Part shown: positions 12,801 through 26,320 of the stretch, one piece after another
Layout: each line of letters begins with the position of its first letter
Numbering within the stretch: the stretch's first letter is position 1
Assembly (NCBI GenBank): GCA_023376005.1
Contig: CM042157.1
Span: 90,702,987-90,766,986, forward strand
Reading direction: 5' to 3'
Origin: Doryteuthis pealeii
Lineage: Eukaryota > Mollusca > Cephalopoda > Myopsida > Loliginidae
DNA: 64,000 nt
Notes under the pieces: generated by a model
What the model saw: the letters and a program-made list of their open reading frames with translations, nothing else
Databases searched by the model: none
Told to the model about the DNA's origin: nothing
Program-made: the position numbers and the translations under genes

Positions 12801-13808
12801 TCCGACCGATTTGCAAGTTTAGCCAATATTTTCCCTAACAATTTTAAGAAGAAAAAAACTATTTCCAACATATTTTCATTTTTCATAGAATTTGTTAAAA
12901 ATGCAGATAGTCATAACTTTTTTTGTTTACTTTAAATTTCAGTTGATTTAACAGTAGGAAAATGTAAACATTGTTTTCGTTCATAATTTCATTATTTCCG
13001 TAAGCTGATTTAAAAACAAATTATAGGAGTTTTTTTAAAATGTTTCTTCTTTTGAATGGTCCAAAAATTATGAAGATAATCATAAACTTTATTCAAGTTT
13101 CATAGTTGTAAATATAATATTGTCTACGAAAAGTTTCACTGAAAATCCAGTTAGAAAATAATAGTATTTACTATTTGGGATAATTTTAAATTCAGTTTTT
13201 AATTGCTTGATGAGTTAGAATACATTGTAATTTATTTATTTCAATTTTTTGTATTGACAACAATTCAAATCCAGTTCTTAACATAAAAAGAAGCTGAGAT
13301 CGAAAATTTAAATTTCAATATCTATTTTTGCTTAAACTCAAGATAGTATTAAAAACATCGTTTTAAAACGTTTTCATTATTCTCTAAAAATTTTTTTACT
13401 ATTAGTATTAATTACAAAAAAACTCGTCTTATCATTTTTTTATTTTACATTCATAAAAATATTGATAAAATATTTTCTTTTTCTTTTTTACATATAAACA
13501 AACGCATTCAACAACGCAGTAGAAAGAGCGGGCATACGAAAACAGACAGCAGGTAGCGGGTGGGGTGTACCTGCTGATTTAGCTGGAATATCAGCAGCAG
13601 CAGCTATACATATCTTTCGAAAAATCGTTTGATTTTTGTTGATTAATTATTATATCCCTTAATCAGTAAAAATCAATAACCAAATTTGGAGTGTTTCTTA
13701 GTTAGAACGATATCAATGTGTATGCAGGATTTTGAATCTGAGTGACCTCCCGTTTTGGAGTTATATGTCGACATGTACATACCAAAATCTCTCCTTTATA
13801 TATTAGAT

Positions 13809-13852
<44 letters not shown>

Positions 13853-13853
<1 letters not shown>

Positions 13854-14111
13854 CAACCCTCTGCACAAGCAGAATGTGACACAGGTCAATTCTTAAGTGG
13901 AGTTTAACAGGTTTGAATTCAGAGTTTTCCTTCTCTAGACTAGTTTACCTAGCCAAGGTTAAAGGCAAGCCTGTCTACTAGTTACCATAGTAGTCGGATG
14001 CATACCTTTCCAAGAGTATTAATGCTATGTGAAATGCAAACAGTGTTGTCCAGGATTTGACTCGGGTCAACGAGTCTATTTCTTACAACTTAACCATTAC
14101 ACCATGCACCT
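13853..14111 (-). repeat. SINE B, mirror of 2932-3200
   Basis: Same SINE reversed, preceded by the (TA)n(CA)n tail complement. Confidence 0.88.
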
Positions 14112-14225
14112 GTTATGTATTAGACAGTAATAGAACAAAAACAATAAAGACATTCTTATTTCATATTCAAGTTTCTTTGATTCGAATGTTGTGAATTTTA
14201 ATAAGAATTGCTAATGGATAAAAAA

Positions 14226-14360
14226 GTCGTCGGGGCGGCCTAAAGTCAGTATCAGCCATCAGCGAGGAGTCTATCCCCTTTCACTTGCGCTAGACCAAGG
14301 AGATTATTTTAGCGTCTGAGGTGGAGTGCCAACTTACCGTCAGCTCCTTACTTTACCACA
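14226..14360 (-). repeat. SINE A 3' fragment, mirror of 2677-2813
   Basis: Same truncated copy reversed. Confidence 0.85.
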
Positions 14361-15203
14361 TGATACTAATGGATAGTTGTACATAATTTAAAAAAAAATC
14401 TTGATATCAACTTAAGAGAACATTTACTCATTTGAAGCTTTAACATTATAGAAAAATAATGTTAATGGAAATTTATTTTCATGTCTAAAGTTTCTTTCGT
14501 AATTCTTGTTGTCCTGACAACTGTCACGTTAAAGTTGATTCAACAGAATTTGGAACTGAAAACTTTAACCTGATTCATTGAAATGTTTGCAGAAATCAAA
14601 TAACATCTGGAAATAATCAATGTTTTAACAGATGTTATATGATAAGTTTAAATAGATTTATTTTAGACAGCTTTAGAAGTTTTCCTTGCCTTTTTATCCA
14701 AGAAATTTAACCCTCACTACTGGGAATGTCGGTGTCAAATGTACCAGGCATGCAGACTGAAACAACTCTGCATTTTTTTTTCCATTTCAAAACATTTTAG
14801 AGTTATGAATAATAAAATGAAGTTCATTGAAAATGGACCAGCAGATTGTTTGTTACAGACTTTTTACCATATTTCTAAGTGAATATTTGAGATTGGTTGA
14901 TAAGAGGTTAAAGGATATTTTTTTGGAATGAGATTTGTGAGTAGCATCTAAATTTCAAGACTCATCAAATTTTTCTTTGTATAATATTTAACAACACTTT
15001 CATATATGAATTAAATTATATATATATATATAATTATATATATATTATATATATATATATCATATTAAACAACCTCCACTAAAAAAAAAACATTGAAAAG
15101 ACTAAACCATTTTTTAAATTTTTTTTTTATTATTGCCACAAATTTTAATGATACTTCAATGACTTTGACTAACTTAGGAAGTCATTACTTTCCTTCATTA
15201 TTG

Positions 15204-15796
15204 CCGCCCTGTCGGCTGGGGCGTTAGGATACACTGACTGCACTCTGCAGAGGGTAAAACTCCCCAAATGGGCCACCTGTTGCCGTGGGTGGGACCGTGA
15301 TGCTTAAGGATAGAGCCCAGGTGGATGAGCAGTTCATGACATGCAATACTCCACTTTGCCCTATCTTGGGCTAGACGGGCAGTCGGAGAGGCCCCTCTGA
15401 TCAATCAGCTAGTCACGTCAAACCCTAGCACCTATATGATTTTCCCAACCCTATTGCCCTTATGGCAAGCCAACCCCTTTTATCATATGGGTGCTAGAAG
15501 ACGGTGGCTGCGGGTCTACATGTCCTGGAATGACGTTAAACTCTATCTGATGGTGAGGTTCCAGTTTTGGAGGTTTGGGAATGTGGAGCACCCTTTCATC
15601 ACCATTGCTCCCTGGTCCACTCTGACCCGGATTGGTAGTACATGTTAGGGTCCCATCTATGGTTAAATAGAAAAATGTATTCATAAGAAAATTGTATTAT
15701 CCATTAAGAATTGATTTATTTCAAACTTTATCAGCATTAAATGACCATGAGGTTGATATGCCGTAAAACAAACAAAACAAACCAAAAAACCAAACC
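15204..15796 (-). repeat. Repeat C, mirror of 1211-1816
   Basis: Full-length copy in the opposite orientation, starting CCGCCCTGTCGGCTGGGGCG and ending in the AAACAAACC tail. Confidence 0.85.
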
Positions 15797-16119
15797 TTCA
15801 TTATTGTCTAAGTTCCATTAGCAAAAGTATAATTTTCTAATTCTCAGAATTAAAAAAAATTCTCAGAATAAAAAATAAAAAATAAAATGAATAAATTTTT
15901 CATAATTTTCTTTTCCTTCATTGATATCCTAATTCTGACTACTATTCAAGTATTATAAAATTTGTGGCAATAATAAAAAAAAGGGTTCAGTTTTTTTCAC
16001 TTTGTGTCCAATTCTTTTACTATTTTTTGTCTTAATAATCTAGAATTAATATGGTCATCAAATGCTTTTTTAACATTGAAATTCTACATCTCCTCTGTCT
16101 GTGCATATATATATATTAT

Positions 16120-16162
<43 letters not shown>

Positions 16163-16993
16163 TGTGTGTGTGTGTATATGTAGTATATTAAGAAATTTGA
16201 AAAATTGCAGAAAATAAGTACTGAAAATTAATGTAAAAGAAAAAGAAAAGAACTTTTTAAAAATTTTTGGTAGATTTTTAAATATTTTTATTCTTTGGTT
16301 TATATATATAATTGTCTTTTAGATTATCAGTTAAAATAATACATTGATAGTTGTTTGTTAAAAGGGTAGGGGTACCTTTTCAATTGAGTTTTCTCCAAAA
16401 TTATTAGATACTATTCTAAAATAGGCATTTCATATTTAAATGAATTTTTTCTATTAATTAGGTATATGGATTGTTGCTTTCAAGGCGCATATAGGTATGC
16501 GAATGGTAATATTTATTTTAAAGAATTTCGATTTATTTCTGTTGAATCAGTTTTGATTGAAGCAATTCAGTTATTTAAAGAAATAATTCCTTGATTAATA
16601 AGTCAACACTGAAATTTTTTTTTAAAATCGGATAATTTTTTTATCTTTGGCATTTTTTTAATCAATCTGGACCTTCGCATCTTTTAAACATATTTCTCGC
16701 TGACTTCTTGTAACAAAAGAACGTTTTTTTGTTTTTTTAAAAACTCTTAGATTTTCCTATGTGTTTTGAACAAAATTTAAATCAATATAAAAAAGTTACA
16801 TTTTATACATGTGTATTTAATGTTTTTTTTTATCATTGATTTCGTAAGTCTTAAAATCTTAATAATGTGGATCTTTTAGTCCGTAACTACTTCACACAAA
16901 ACGCATTTTGATCAAATTAGGCTGAATTTAGTTTTTAAAATGTATTAAAATAAATTACATGTAATATCAATTTTACTTTTTTTTTTTTTTTAC

Positions 16994-17724
16994 TGATTCT
17001 CATTATACTTTTTGACTTCAACAAATTTGACCTTAAATAATCAATTTAAGTATTTTTAATTTTGTTTTAAGATGAAATGAGCACACAAATTGGTGGTCTA
17101 TCAAATTGTGCTGTGATGTGTTCTAGCTTTTGACAATATATTGATATTATACATCAACCCCCCCCTCTTTTATCGGCACATCAGTTTGGATGTTTTTGGT
17201 TATGAATTTCTACAAAACACATGCCCACCCACACCTCAAGGCGTAATCCTTCAGTCTTTCATATTTTTATTTTTTAAATAATTTACTTAAAAACCAATTT
17301 GATTTCGCATATCAATGATTGTTTCCGATATTGTGTTCATCTCTGGTCTACTGAATAGGTCACTACAGCCCAACATGTAAGTGCTTCTTTAAGACGTCTT
17401 CTTTTGCATGTCCTTCCCTATCTGTTTTTTCAACTTGAAAATATATCTTTAATATACAATAGTAATATAAAGTATAATACAGATAAAGAGTGGAGGGGGT
17501 CATTATAATAATATTACATATATTTGCTGATAAAGGGCGAGAAACACAGCATGGTAAATATTTGAAGTTTTTGAGTTAATTGAATTTTTACAAATTCATT
17601 AAAAAAAAAACATTTTTAAACATTGGGTGGGGGTGTAAAGTACTGGATTGATTGCTGATAAAAAAAAAAAACAACAGTAATGTTGATCATAGCTAACAAA
17701 AACAGGAGGCCACCAATTTTATTG
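16994..17724. other. Unmirrored AT-rich DNA
   Basis: First stretch beyond palindrome 1. C-run at 17158-17164 and G-runs near 17494 and 17622; no exon or repeat family recognised. Confidence 0.6.
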
Positions 17725-17805
17725 TACAGGATGTCCATAAAGTCAGAGTGCACTTTAAATAATTTATAACTTTAAAGTGCATATAGATTTTGCGGACACC
17801 GTGTA
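17725..17805. mobile_element. Tiny palindromic mariner-type MITE
   Basis: 81 bp beginning TACAGGATGTCCATAAAGTC and ending GCGGACACCGTGTA. The inside is an almost perfect hairpin around AATAATTTATAA. The ACAGGGTGTCCA-type end is common in mariner-derived MITEs. It lies in unique, non-mirrored sequence. Confidence 0.65.
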
Positions 17806-17938
17806 GTTAATTAATAGATGTAGGCATCATCTATAATAAACCCAAAATACTTCATTAACCCTGCAATCATAAAAAGTAAAAAGTAAACTGTCTAAATTGT
17901 CGATGATTATTGATATCGATTAAGTTATGAAATTGGCA

Positions 17939-18177
17939 GGGCCGGTTAGCTCAGTCGGTAAGAGGCATTTGGCTAGAAACCACAAGGTTCCTAGTTCGAT
18001 CGGTCCTCGCAACTCAGCGTATGATAGCCAAGGTAAAGTAAGGAGCATTCTGGTAGGTGTGGCGCTCCACCTCAGATGCTAAAAACAATCTCCTTGGTCC
18101 TAGCGCTATGAAAAGGGGATAGACTCCTTGCTAACTGGTGATACGACTTTAGGCGCCCCGACGACTTCTTACTTACT
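17939..18177 (+). repeat. SINE A in unique sequence
   Basis: GGCCGGTTAGCTCAGTCGGT head and GGCGCCCCGACGACTTCTTA tail. Small deletions in the body. Confidence 0.88.
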
Positions 18178-20200
18178 GTCCTAGAATTTTTGAAATTTCC
18201 TAGAAACTCCTGGAAAATGTTTCTAAACGAGTGGGACCCTGATATGGATTGTAATGATCCTTGTTAAAAGAAAGCATGTAGAGTCAGTTTTTATTGGAGT
18301 TTAGGGTGATTATTTTGTTTAAGAATTTTATTTTTGTTTATTTACTATGGGTATTGCTTTGTTTATACAGTGTGAATGCAAAAGATGGTGACTGGTTTAT
18401 TAAGAAGATCTTAGATACCTTGAATCCCTAAAAATAATTTGAATAGGTATTTATATTTTTTATATTCCATAAAATGTCTACTAACTTCCCCATATAATGA
18501 GACTATTGATAATACAAAGATTTTTTATATTTTCACTGTTTTTTTTTTAAGAATATATAGCATTATGAAAAACTATAGCGGTATAGTTGGTTCAATCGTG
18601 AAGAATTTTTTTATTAGTCAGGTGTGCGTGAGAGTCCTTGTGGCTCTCTATTTTGGTTGGAAACCTCATGTGGCTCTCAAATGGTAAAGGGTTTAAAAAA
18701 AATTTTAAGGCTTAAAATGAAATGGATTTCTTAGTATAGACTGCTATGCAGAGAGGTTATATGCATATAGGGGGGGCGGGGAAAGAGCCATCTGCTTTGT
18801 ATGATTATAAGAGGTGGGTACCAATGTAAGACAGACACGCTCTTTACAGCAAGGTGGCCCGTAAAGGGTAAATAGATCCAACTGCAAAAAAAAAAGCAAG
18901 TCTAAAGTTTGATCTCTTGTATAGTTTAAAACCTTTTGGGCCTGACTAAGATTTTCTAATTGTTGGTTGAAATCAGGCCAAGAAATCGATGGTCGGCTTA
19001 TCTGTACAAAGGAATGGAGAGTCATTTTTGTGAATTAAAAGATAAGTCTTTTCTCATCCTAACTTAGCATAGGTTTGTGAATCTTAATGAATTTAGGTAG
19101 GTGGGGAATTAGAGCATTAATTGCCTTTATGAGTATTACAAAACATGCGTAGTTCTTGAGGGATATGTAGTATGGCTTGATACTTATTGATTGGTTAGTT
19201 ATCAGTCATGTTGGTGAATTGGATGCGGAATAAATAAAGAAAAGCATGAGAAAACGCCAAGTGAAGAGGTTGGGGGGGGTATGTTTGGAAGGCGAAATTG
19301 AAAAAGAGAGAAAAGTTGAAGTAACACAGGGGAAAAGATTGATGTATCAAAATTTATAGTGAAGGAGGGGAATAAAAGTAATAAAATATTGTCTATTAGG
19401 TAATATTTCATACAAGGTCTTTCGACATGACCCGTATCTTACCATTGATTATATGTATACAGATGGTTGCAAATTTAATAGATTATCTGTATGTGTTTAA
19501 TCATACTTGGTTGATTTCCTATAAGTCCAAATAAACATAGGGGAACACTCTTGCTGATTATTTAATTTATACGCAGGAAAAATGATGGGGTTTTAGGGTT
19601 TTTTAATGGGAATAAATGAATATAATAATTTATCAGTAAAGAGTGGGTTCCCTTTAATTATGTTGAACTTGATAGGAGAATAACCTCCACTCATCCGCCA
19701 TGGACAAGATCTGACCAATGGTCAAATTTTTAAGCAGAATAAGCGTTTCATTTGGCATTCAGGCGTTTTCCTTCTCAGACACGTTGTTGCACCAATGCTA
19801 AAGAGCCTAGTCTGCCACTATTTATCTCATAGCTAGGTGTAGGGATGGTTCTGCCTTTTTCAGATCATAGTGTGAATGTAACTGTAAACTGTCCATTTCC
19901 AATGCATAAGCCTATTTTTGTCACATTCACCTGGAATGATAGATTTTGTAATGATATATATTCTGTTTGTGAAAGATTCTATTGCAGTAAAGATATATTA
20001 GATCAGGTTGATTGGGGTTTAATAGCCATATCAACCGTTGTGGGTATTTAATGCCAAATATTATTTTATAGTCGAACCCTCATTCACAAACAAGATTTCC
20101 TGAACAAAATAATAAAATAGGTTCAAGTGAGAGTGTTATGAGACGACACAATTGATACTTTTTATGAAAGGGGACTCCCTTCTTTCCATACAGGATGGTC
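18178..20200. other. Non-coding stretch with few elements
   Basis: Contains the SINE B scrap at 19761-19860. Short frames at 18439-18687 and 18744-19025 have low-complexity or unrecognised products, and I treat them as chance. Confidence 0.55.
19761..19860 (-). repeat. SINE B, fragment
   Basis: TTTTCCTTCTCAGACACGTT and AAAGAGCCTAGTCTGCCACT match the body; the head is missing. Confidence 0.65.
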
Positions 20201-20770
20201 GCCCTGTTTGGTGGGCGCGTTAGAATACGCTGACTGGCACTCTGAAGAGGGGTAGACTCCTCAATGGGGCACCTGTTGGCGTGGTGGCGCCTGTAATGCT
20301 TAAGGATAGGCAGGGTGGATGAGCCGTTCATGACATGCAATACTCGATTTGGCCTATCTTGGGCTAGACGGGCGGTCCGGAGAGGCCCCCTCGATCAATC
20401 GGCTGGTCACGTCAAGCCCTAGACTATATGGTTCCCAACCCTATTGCCCTTAGTGCAAGCCCCAACCCTTTTTATCGTATGGGTGCTAGAAGCGGTTGGC
20501 TGCGGGTCTCATGTTCTGGGACATGAGCTAGCTCTATCTGATGGTGAGGTTCCAGTTCTGGAGGTTTGGGGAATGTGGAGCCCCTTCATCACTTGCTCCA
20601 GGTTCACTCTGACCGGAGTGGTAGTACCTGTTAGGGTCATCTATGGGTTAACATAGAAAAATGTATTTATAAAAAAATGTAGTTATCATTAAGAATTGAT
20701 TTCATTTCAGAAACTTTATCGGCATTAAATGACCCACTGAGGTGTATGCCGTAAAACAAACACAACAAAC
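20201..20770 (-). repeat. Repeat C in unique sequence
   Basis: Full-length copy from GCCCTGTTTGG to GTAAAACAAACACAACAAAC. It is more diverged than those in the palindromes, with many small deletions, and has no mirror in the window. Confidence 0.85.
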
Positions 20771-23239
20771 AGGTAGGAATTAAGATTAGGTAGATTTGTC
20801 TTATATTTCATCTGTTTTAGTATTACTATCTTTTTCTTTTCTTTTTTTCTTTTGTTAGATTTAATGGAGGTTCTCATTGGTTTTATGTATGAAGTTGTGC
20901 ACAAGGTAGTGTTAAAAAGTTTATAGTAAGCAGATAATCTGTGATCCAGAACGGATTAATCTATTTTTACATGATCGTCTATAGGGGAGAAATAATTTCC
21001 GTTTATACAGTTTTGGAATTACAAATGGCTCAGATATCAAATTAATCCGTGAGACCAAGGTTCACTATATGATATTGTAGGTATAATTGTGGTTGGTTCT
21101 GAAATCAGGCTTTTGTTTTCTAAATTGATGTTGTGAAAATATTAACTGCACTAAATCACTAGAGAAAATGGACTTGGTGGTGTGTGTGTTTTTTTTTTGT
21201 TTTTTTTTGCTATCTCAATTACGGTATTCAATTGTGATAAATCATATTTCTAGTGATTTTATATATAGATGTATATTTGGTTACCTCAAGTATTTAAAGA
21301 ATTGCTTTATTGCCTATGTAGCATCTATTTTGGTGGTTTCTTCTAAATTCAGATTAGCTTTAAAACATCCCCGTAGTTTTAGAGAGATAAATATATTGTA
21401 ATTCTACTTTTGGTATTGATACTTTTTCTTTTTTATATATATAGTATATATATATATATAATATGCACACACACAGAACCCATGTTTTTTTTTTCTTTTC
21501 TTTATCAATTGGATTATGCCTTATCATGATTTAAATTTAGCAAAATGAAGAGGAATATTTTGGTAACTTTTTATATCCTGACTGGGGTGGGCATCAATAA
21601 TCCTAACTAGTTGTTCTGTCAGTTGTTGAGAGGTGCCTGAAGAATGCATAGCTAATCTATAGAATCTTTTATTTCTTCATCTGATCACTGGCCAAATTAA
21701 ACTGTTTTTTATTTAACTAAAGGTGAATTTGAAAAAGTTTATTTTTTGTACTGCAAAATTTTCTTAAACTCTGTAAAATCTATACTTATTATTGGAAAGA
21801 GTTTCTATCTTGAAAGGAAACAAAAAAAAATATTGCTCTGCCTGTGTATTGTTGGTGACAAATGTTGTTCTGGCTGCAATAATTATTCTATAAACATTTT
21901 ATATACTTGGTTAGTGTTAGTTTCTTAATTTCCCTCATGTTAGTAAACATAGAAAATGGCTATTATTCCCTTCAAACTTTGATTGTGGCCTTGGCTAATG
22001 AATTTTTAGAATTAAAACCCGTTTCTCTACAATTAAGAAAACAACAAAATTGCTACTTTTTCATTTATATAAGGTTTAAATAACCACAAATGAAATCAGA
22101 TTTGTCATGTGATTGTGTGTGAAGTGTAGGTATTGTCTTTGTTGAATTACTTGCTAAAACCTCTTCAGTCACAACTATTCCATAGGATTTATGGTTTAAT
22201 TCATGTGCAAAAAATAAGGGGAAAAGTGACTATATATTAGTATTTAAGAGTTATCTCTTCCTTGTGAAATTTAATACGATCATGTGGCCCAAACAACAGA
22301 CTCCACATTGTTGCAAATTGGACTGGAAATGCTTTTATTCTCTGATTTAGAATTATCTTAATGCTATTGCACCAACAGCATTTATTACAACTGTGCAACT
22401 TTTTTTATTATGGTAAATGTAAAAACATTTTATGATATACGCAAGTCAATAAGTCTAGATCAGGGTTATATAAGGTTTTGCAAAAAATATTAAAGATATT
22501 TTTGTAATTAACTAGGGAACAAATTAAAAGTTTTTTTTTCATGCTCCGATTTTAAGACTTGGATTCTTGGTATATTCAATCATTGACTTAGAGTTTTTGT
22601 ATAGAACTTGTAATCTGAAGTTATAATTAGTTAACAAATGATAACACTGGGAAAATTAAAAAGAGTTATTTTTTGTGCCCAGGATTTTAGACCTGATCCT
22701 TGGGGTATAGTTCATCCATTGATAAGAATATATACTTCATTTCTTTCTAGCATCTCTAGTTTTTTTGTTTTTTTTTCTAGATACTGCACTTATCAATAAA
22801 GTGTTCACTGAACACTATATTTCCCATTTTGCAGGTATGATCATGGCTTCGTCATGAAGAATGTGTTCCAATGCATCCCCAGATTTTTTGCTACTTTGTG
22901 GAGAATAACACTTTCATGGCACAGAGAATTCATATTGATTTTTGTGAAAAGGGGCTTATGGCTATGTCAAAATAAAATTAGGGGACAAGTCTGTAAACTG
23001 TGTTGAGCACCTTCGGCATTGGATTTAATGGTAGAATGTCTGAAGTTTGGCAACATGTTAGACTTGTGAATGAAATGGGCATATCAAAAACCAAGTCCAA
23101 GTAAATGCACTTGTACTTCTACACATGGATAAATATGATCAATTCTCAATTGGTCATCGAATAAGATGATAAAGAGGAAAAATAAGAAAAAACAAAAACA
23201 CAATCACCCTTGTCCCTACAGAAGATATCATACCCACGA
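20771..23239. other. AT-rich DNA without recognised gene
   Basis: A TA tract at 21435-21463. A strong splice-acceptor-like CCCATTTTGCAG at 22823-22834 is followed by about 57 open codons to 23005, but the product is unrecognised and no donor is evident. Confidence 0.5.
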
Positions 23240-23510
23240 ATCAAAGCCCGTCCTTTGGACAAGGGGTCATGGAGCTTCGGCACTGGACCGGTGAGGTGTT
23301 AAATTAAATAGCACGTCGATCCAGAAGGGGCCATCGTCCAGGTAATACCTGCCCTTTTGGGGGCAGGGCTGGGTTTATTGCCCAGCGCTGAAGGGCCCTT
23401 GAGGGAGATGCGATGGATCGACGCAATTTTTGTTCTGCCACCCATTAGCTCGCTTGTGGGTGGGCACATTAAAAGGAGCTTGTCCCAAGTCTTATCAGGT
23501 GAGTAGACTA
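23240..23510 (+). repeat. Repeat E, copy 1
   Basis: GGTAATACCTGCCC, GGCAGGGCTGGGTTTATTGC and GCTTGTGGGTGGGCACAT recur at 58556-58830. The longish minus-strand frame over it (23299-23649) arises from the GC-rich repeat and is not a gene. Confidence 0.75.
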
Positions 23511-23689
23511 CAAATAAATCCCGTGGTTTTAATCTGTATGGATCTAAGATGGTAAATTTTCTCCTGGGTCGTGGGTGTACCAAGTTTCCTGTGTATTTTT
23601 GTTTCTGGGATAGTAAATTATAAGTATGAGAACTGGTTGAGAAAACCAACTTGTTTTTATTCTTAATTATTGAAATAGATCACTAAGTA

Positions 23690-23890
23690 GGCCTCAGCCT
23701 ATTCCAGTGTACCGTTTTAATCAGAGTTTTCTTCTCCTATACTGGTTGCCTGAACCAAGGTTAAAGACCCATTCTGTCGACTCTTTACCCTACTGGGGGG
23801 GAGAATAGTTAGATCCATAACTTTCGCCAAGGGTAAGTAGCATTATGTGAATGTCCAGGAATTGACTCGGGTTATATCTCAGGCACAAAT
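23690..23890 (-). repeat. SINE B, degenerate
   Basis: TCAGAGTTTTCTTCTCCTAT, GGTTGCCTGAACCAAGGTTA and CCAGGAATTGACTCGGGT are legible. Preceded by the same ATAGATCACTAAGTAGGC sequence that adjoins the copy at 4515. Confidence 0.75.
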
Positions 23891-25421
23891 TCTATTTCCC
23901 AGTGTTTATCTATTCTTAAGAGAAACTGAAGTTAATAATGAAATTTCTAAATCATTAAACTGAAGCATTTTGTTAATCACAATTATATTAAAAAAAAATA
24001 ATGATTGAAAAAAGATGTATACATAGACAGGAATTCTGGTTATATTCCTATAACTCCATAAAAAACGGGAACATCTGATTGCTGATAAATTATTTTATTT
24101 TTTTCCCATTAACTACCTAATGCTTAACCCCGTCCCTCTTTCCTAGTTGGATCAATAATACCAATAACATTTTTATTGAAAGTTTAACTATGATAATTTC
24201 GTACAATAGTATTAAAAATCATACATTTATATTCTTTGAATGTGATAAGATTGTTCAAATTATAATGTTTTTTCTTAAACGGTTTTTATTAAAGATATAT
24301 TTCAGCATTCAAAATGCAGTATAATTAGAATGAGAAGATGACATGTAGAATAACATAAATTTTTCATGACTTATTTGCTTAATACAATTTTGATAATAAT
24401 CGTACGTTTGTTTTTTTGTTCTTTGGTTTTTCTGTTCTTTATGGTTTTTTTGTTGTTTGTTTTTTGCTTGATCTGTAAGGTAACGTAATAAATTAGCACT
24501 GAGTGTTTTCCGTATGAATTTGAAGTTTATAATTATTAAATCAAATTTTTATTGGATACAATTTATATTCAATGAATTTATAACCGCTATGAAATGAAAG
24601 GATAAATATTGCTATGAAATAAATTTGAGTGATATATATTAGAATTAATCTACATTTAATTTTTTTCATACATTAAATATTAAATCTTACTAAATTATAC
24701 TTCATGAAAAGGTTTACAATATATCATAGTTACAACAAATTGAAATATTTATTTAACTATTAATTTTACATAAAATTCAAAAATTAATATAAGGTTTAAT
24801 GAAATTACGTTATAAAAAACTGTTAAAAATACATTAGAAAATCCGTTTTAACGGAGCTTCTAAAAACACGTCATTACCTTTGTGAAGAAAGCTTCATGTC
24901 TGAAAATTCTTCACGTTAAAGATTAGAATAACTGCACAACTAAGTGAAAAGAAATAATGGGCGTTTTCAATCTCGCGCACTCCTCTCTCTCTCTTTTAAT
25001 TCTTTGTTGCTTGAAAATTTTTCTCTATTCTTTCGGATAAGGATAATTTTATTTTCCACAGTGAGATACTAAAGCTACTATGAAATAAACGGTCGAACAT
25101 TTCAAGTAAATATTATACACAAACAAGTGACTGAATGTTCCAGAAGGAAAAGATTAACAACGGTTTATGACTCTTCTCAGAGTACCAATCAAAAACTCCG
25201 TTTATGGTTAACAATCAAAGTAAAAGAATATAAAATCGTGGTTATATTATACTTGAGCCTGCGCTAAATGCCGTTCTTCTTGTACTAAAGAATTTTATTC
25301 GATTCTGCCAGCTTCCAAATCTCACGTGATCAAAAATTCAAACTTGATGCAAATGAATTTTACAGTAAGCGTCATTATCACAATTGAAAAAAGAAAGCAA
25401 ATAAAAATGGCTGAATCTGCG
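23891..25421. other. AT-rich DNA up to the gap
   Basis: No repeat family, exon or mirror copy seen. Ends directly at the N run. Confidence 0.6.
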
Positions 25422-25521
25422 NNNNNNNNNNNNNNNNNNNNNNNNNNNNNNNNNNNNNNNNNNNNNNNNNNNNNNNNNNNNNNNNNNNNNNNNNNNNNNN
25501 NNNNNNNNNNNNNNNNNNNNN
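25422..25521. other. Assembly gap, 100 N
   Basis: A run of exactly 100 N, the conventional placeholder for a scaffold gap of unknown size. The next base starts the left arm of palindrome 2. Any reading frame across it is meaningless. Confidence 0.99.
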
Positions 25522-25924
25522 AGAGAGAGATAGATCAAAAAGGATGCCTAAAGGAATATGGTCCGAAGAATATAACCAAAGGTTGTGTATTAATTGGGCC
25601 ACCTCCCAGTTGTCTATGGCTGAAGATATATAAGAAATGTAACGCGCCTTCAGAAGCCATCCTCCAGACTGCACTCTCACTTGCATTAATAGGTTAGGTT
25701 TAGAGTTATGCTTGCAGGAAAATACTTTAAAAAAGAAATTCTGACAAGCGTTGAATAATATTTCTCCACAATTCATGTATCATGAGGACATCTAATTAAG
25801 CCTCATCTTGTGTCATATCCTGCCTCTCAGGAAGAGGCAGTTAAACACCCATACAATAATTTTTTATATAGCAATTCAATCAGCACCTAATGGCATTTCA
25901 CCAGCTCCAGAATAATATTACAGA

Positions 25925-26320
25925 TGTTGTTGTTGTTGGCATCCTTCCGTCTACGAGAGACATGGAGTAGTGTCAAGGTTTTTGTTAAACTTGAACTGCA
26001 TAGCTGGGCGGTTCATATGGAGGATGAGCTGTTGCCCGTGCAGCAAATCCCCCCCTCAACACTGCCGCTGTGATCCAAAGGAAAGGTAAGGTACCAATGC
26101 GGTTTGACAACGGTAGTGTCGCAGGAGTTGATGGGTAGATCTGGATTTCAGCATCACACCACCTTAGGGACTCCGGCTCCTGATTTATTTTTGGGGTTTA
26201 CTCCCTTAGCCTTTCCTTGAAAGGCAGCAGAGGTTCTGTGTTGGACTTCTTGAGTTGATGGGTTGCCGACCAAGGCTAAAGAACCCATTCAGACCTACCA
26301 GATGAGATATGAGGCTCAAC
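25925..26320 (+). repeat. Repeat M (left arm)
   Basis: GC-richer block with GTTGTTGGCATCCTTCCGTC, GGATGAGCTGTTGCCCGTG, GATCCAAAGGAAAGGTAAGG and GGGACTCCGGCTCCTGATTT. It looks like a decayed repeat of the kind found in mollusc genomes, but no internal family match is available apart from the mirror. Confidence 0.5.

Larger units (their letters stand above)
8685..16993 (-). repeat. Palindrome 1, right arm
   Basis: This is the reverse complement of 1-8504, ending at 16993 opposite base 1. It carries the same elements in reverse order and orientation. Stretches between elements (9463-10186, 10756-11474, 11758-12335, 12801-13852, 14361-15203, 15797-16993) mirror the AT-rich DNA of the left arm, and I see no independent gene in them. 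Confidence 0.93.

Noticed and set aside
1..16993. Palindrome as a gene-amplification or sex-chromosome structure
   Set aside because: The raw-read-like indels and the shared core with palindrome 2 make an assembly artefact simpler. Not excluded without reads.
22835..23005. Possible terminal exon after CCCATTTTGCAG
   Set aside because: About 57 open codons but an unrecognised product, no donor, and no frame link to the other exons.
23299..23649. 116-codon minus-strand frame
   Set aside because: It covers repeat E, which recurs at 58556-58830 without the frame. The product is unrecognised.
25326..25697. Frames running across the N gap
   Set aside because: Continuity through 100 N of unknown real length has no meaning.
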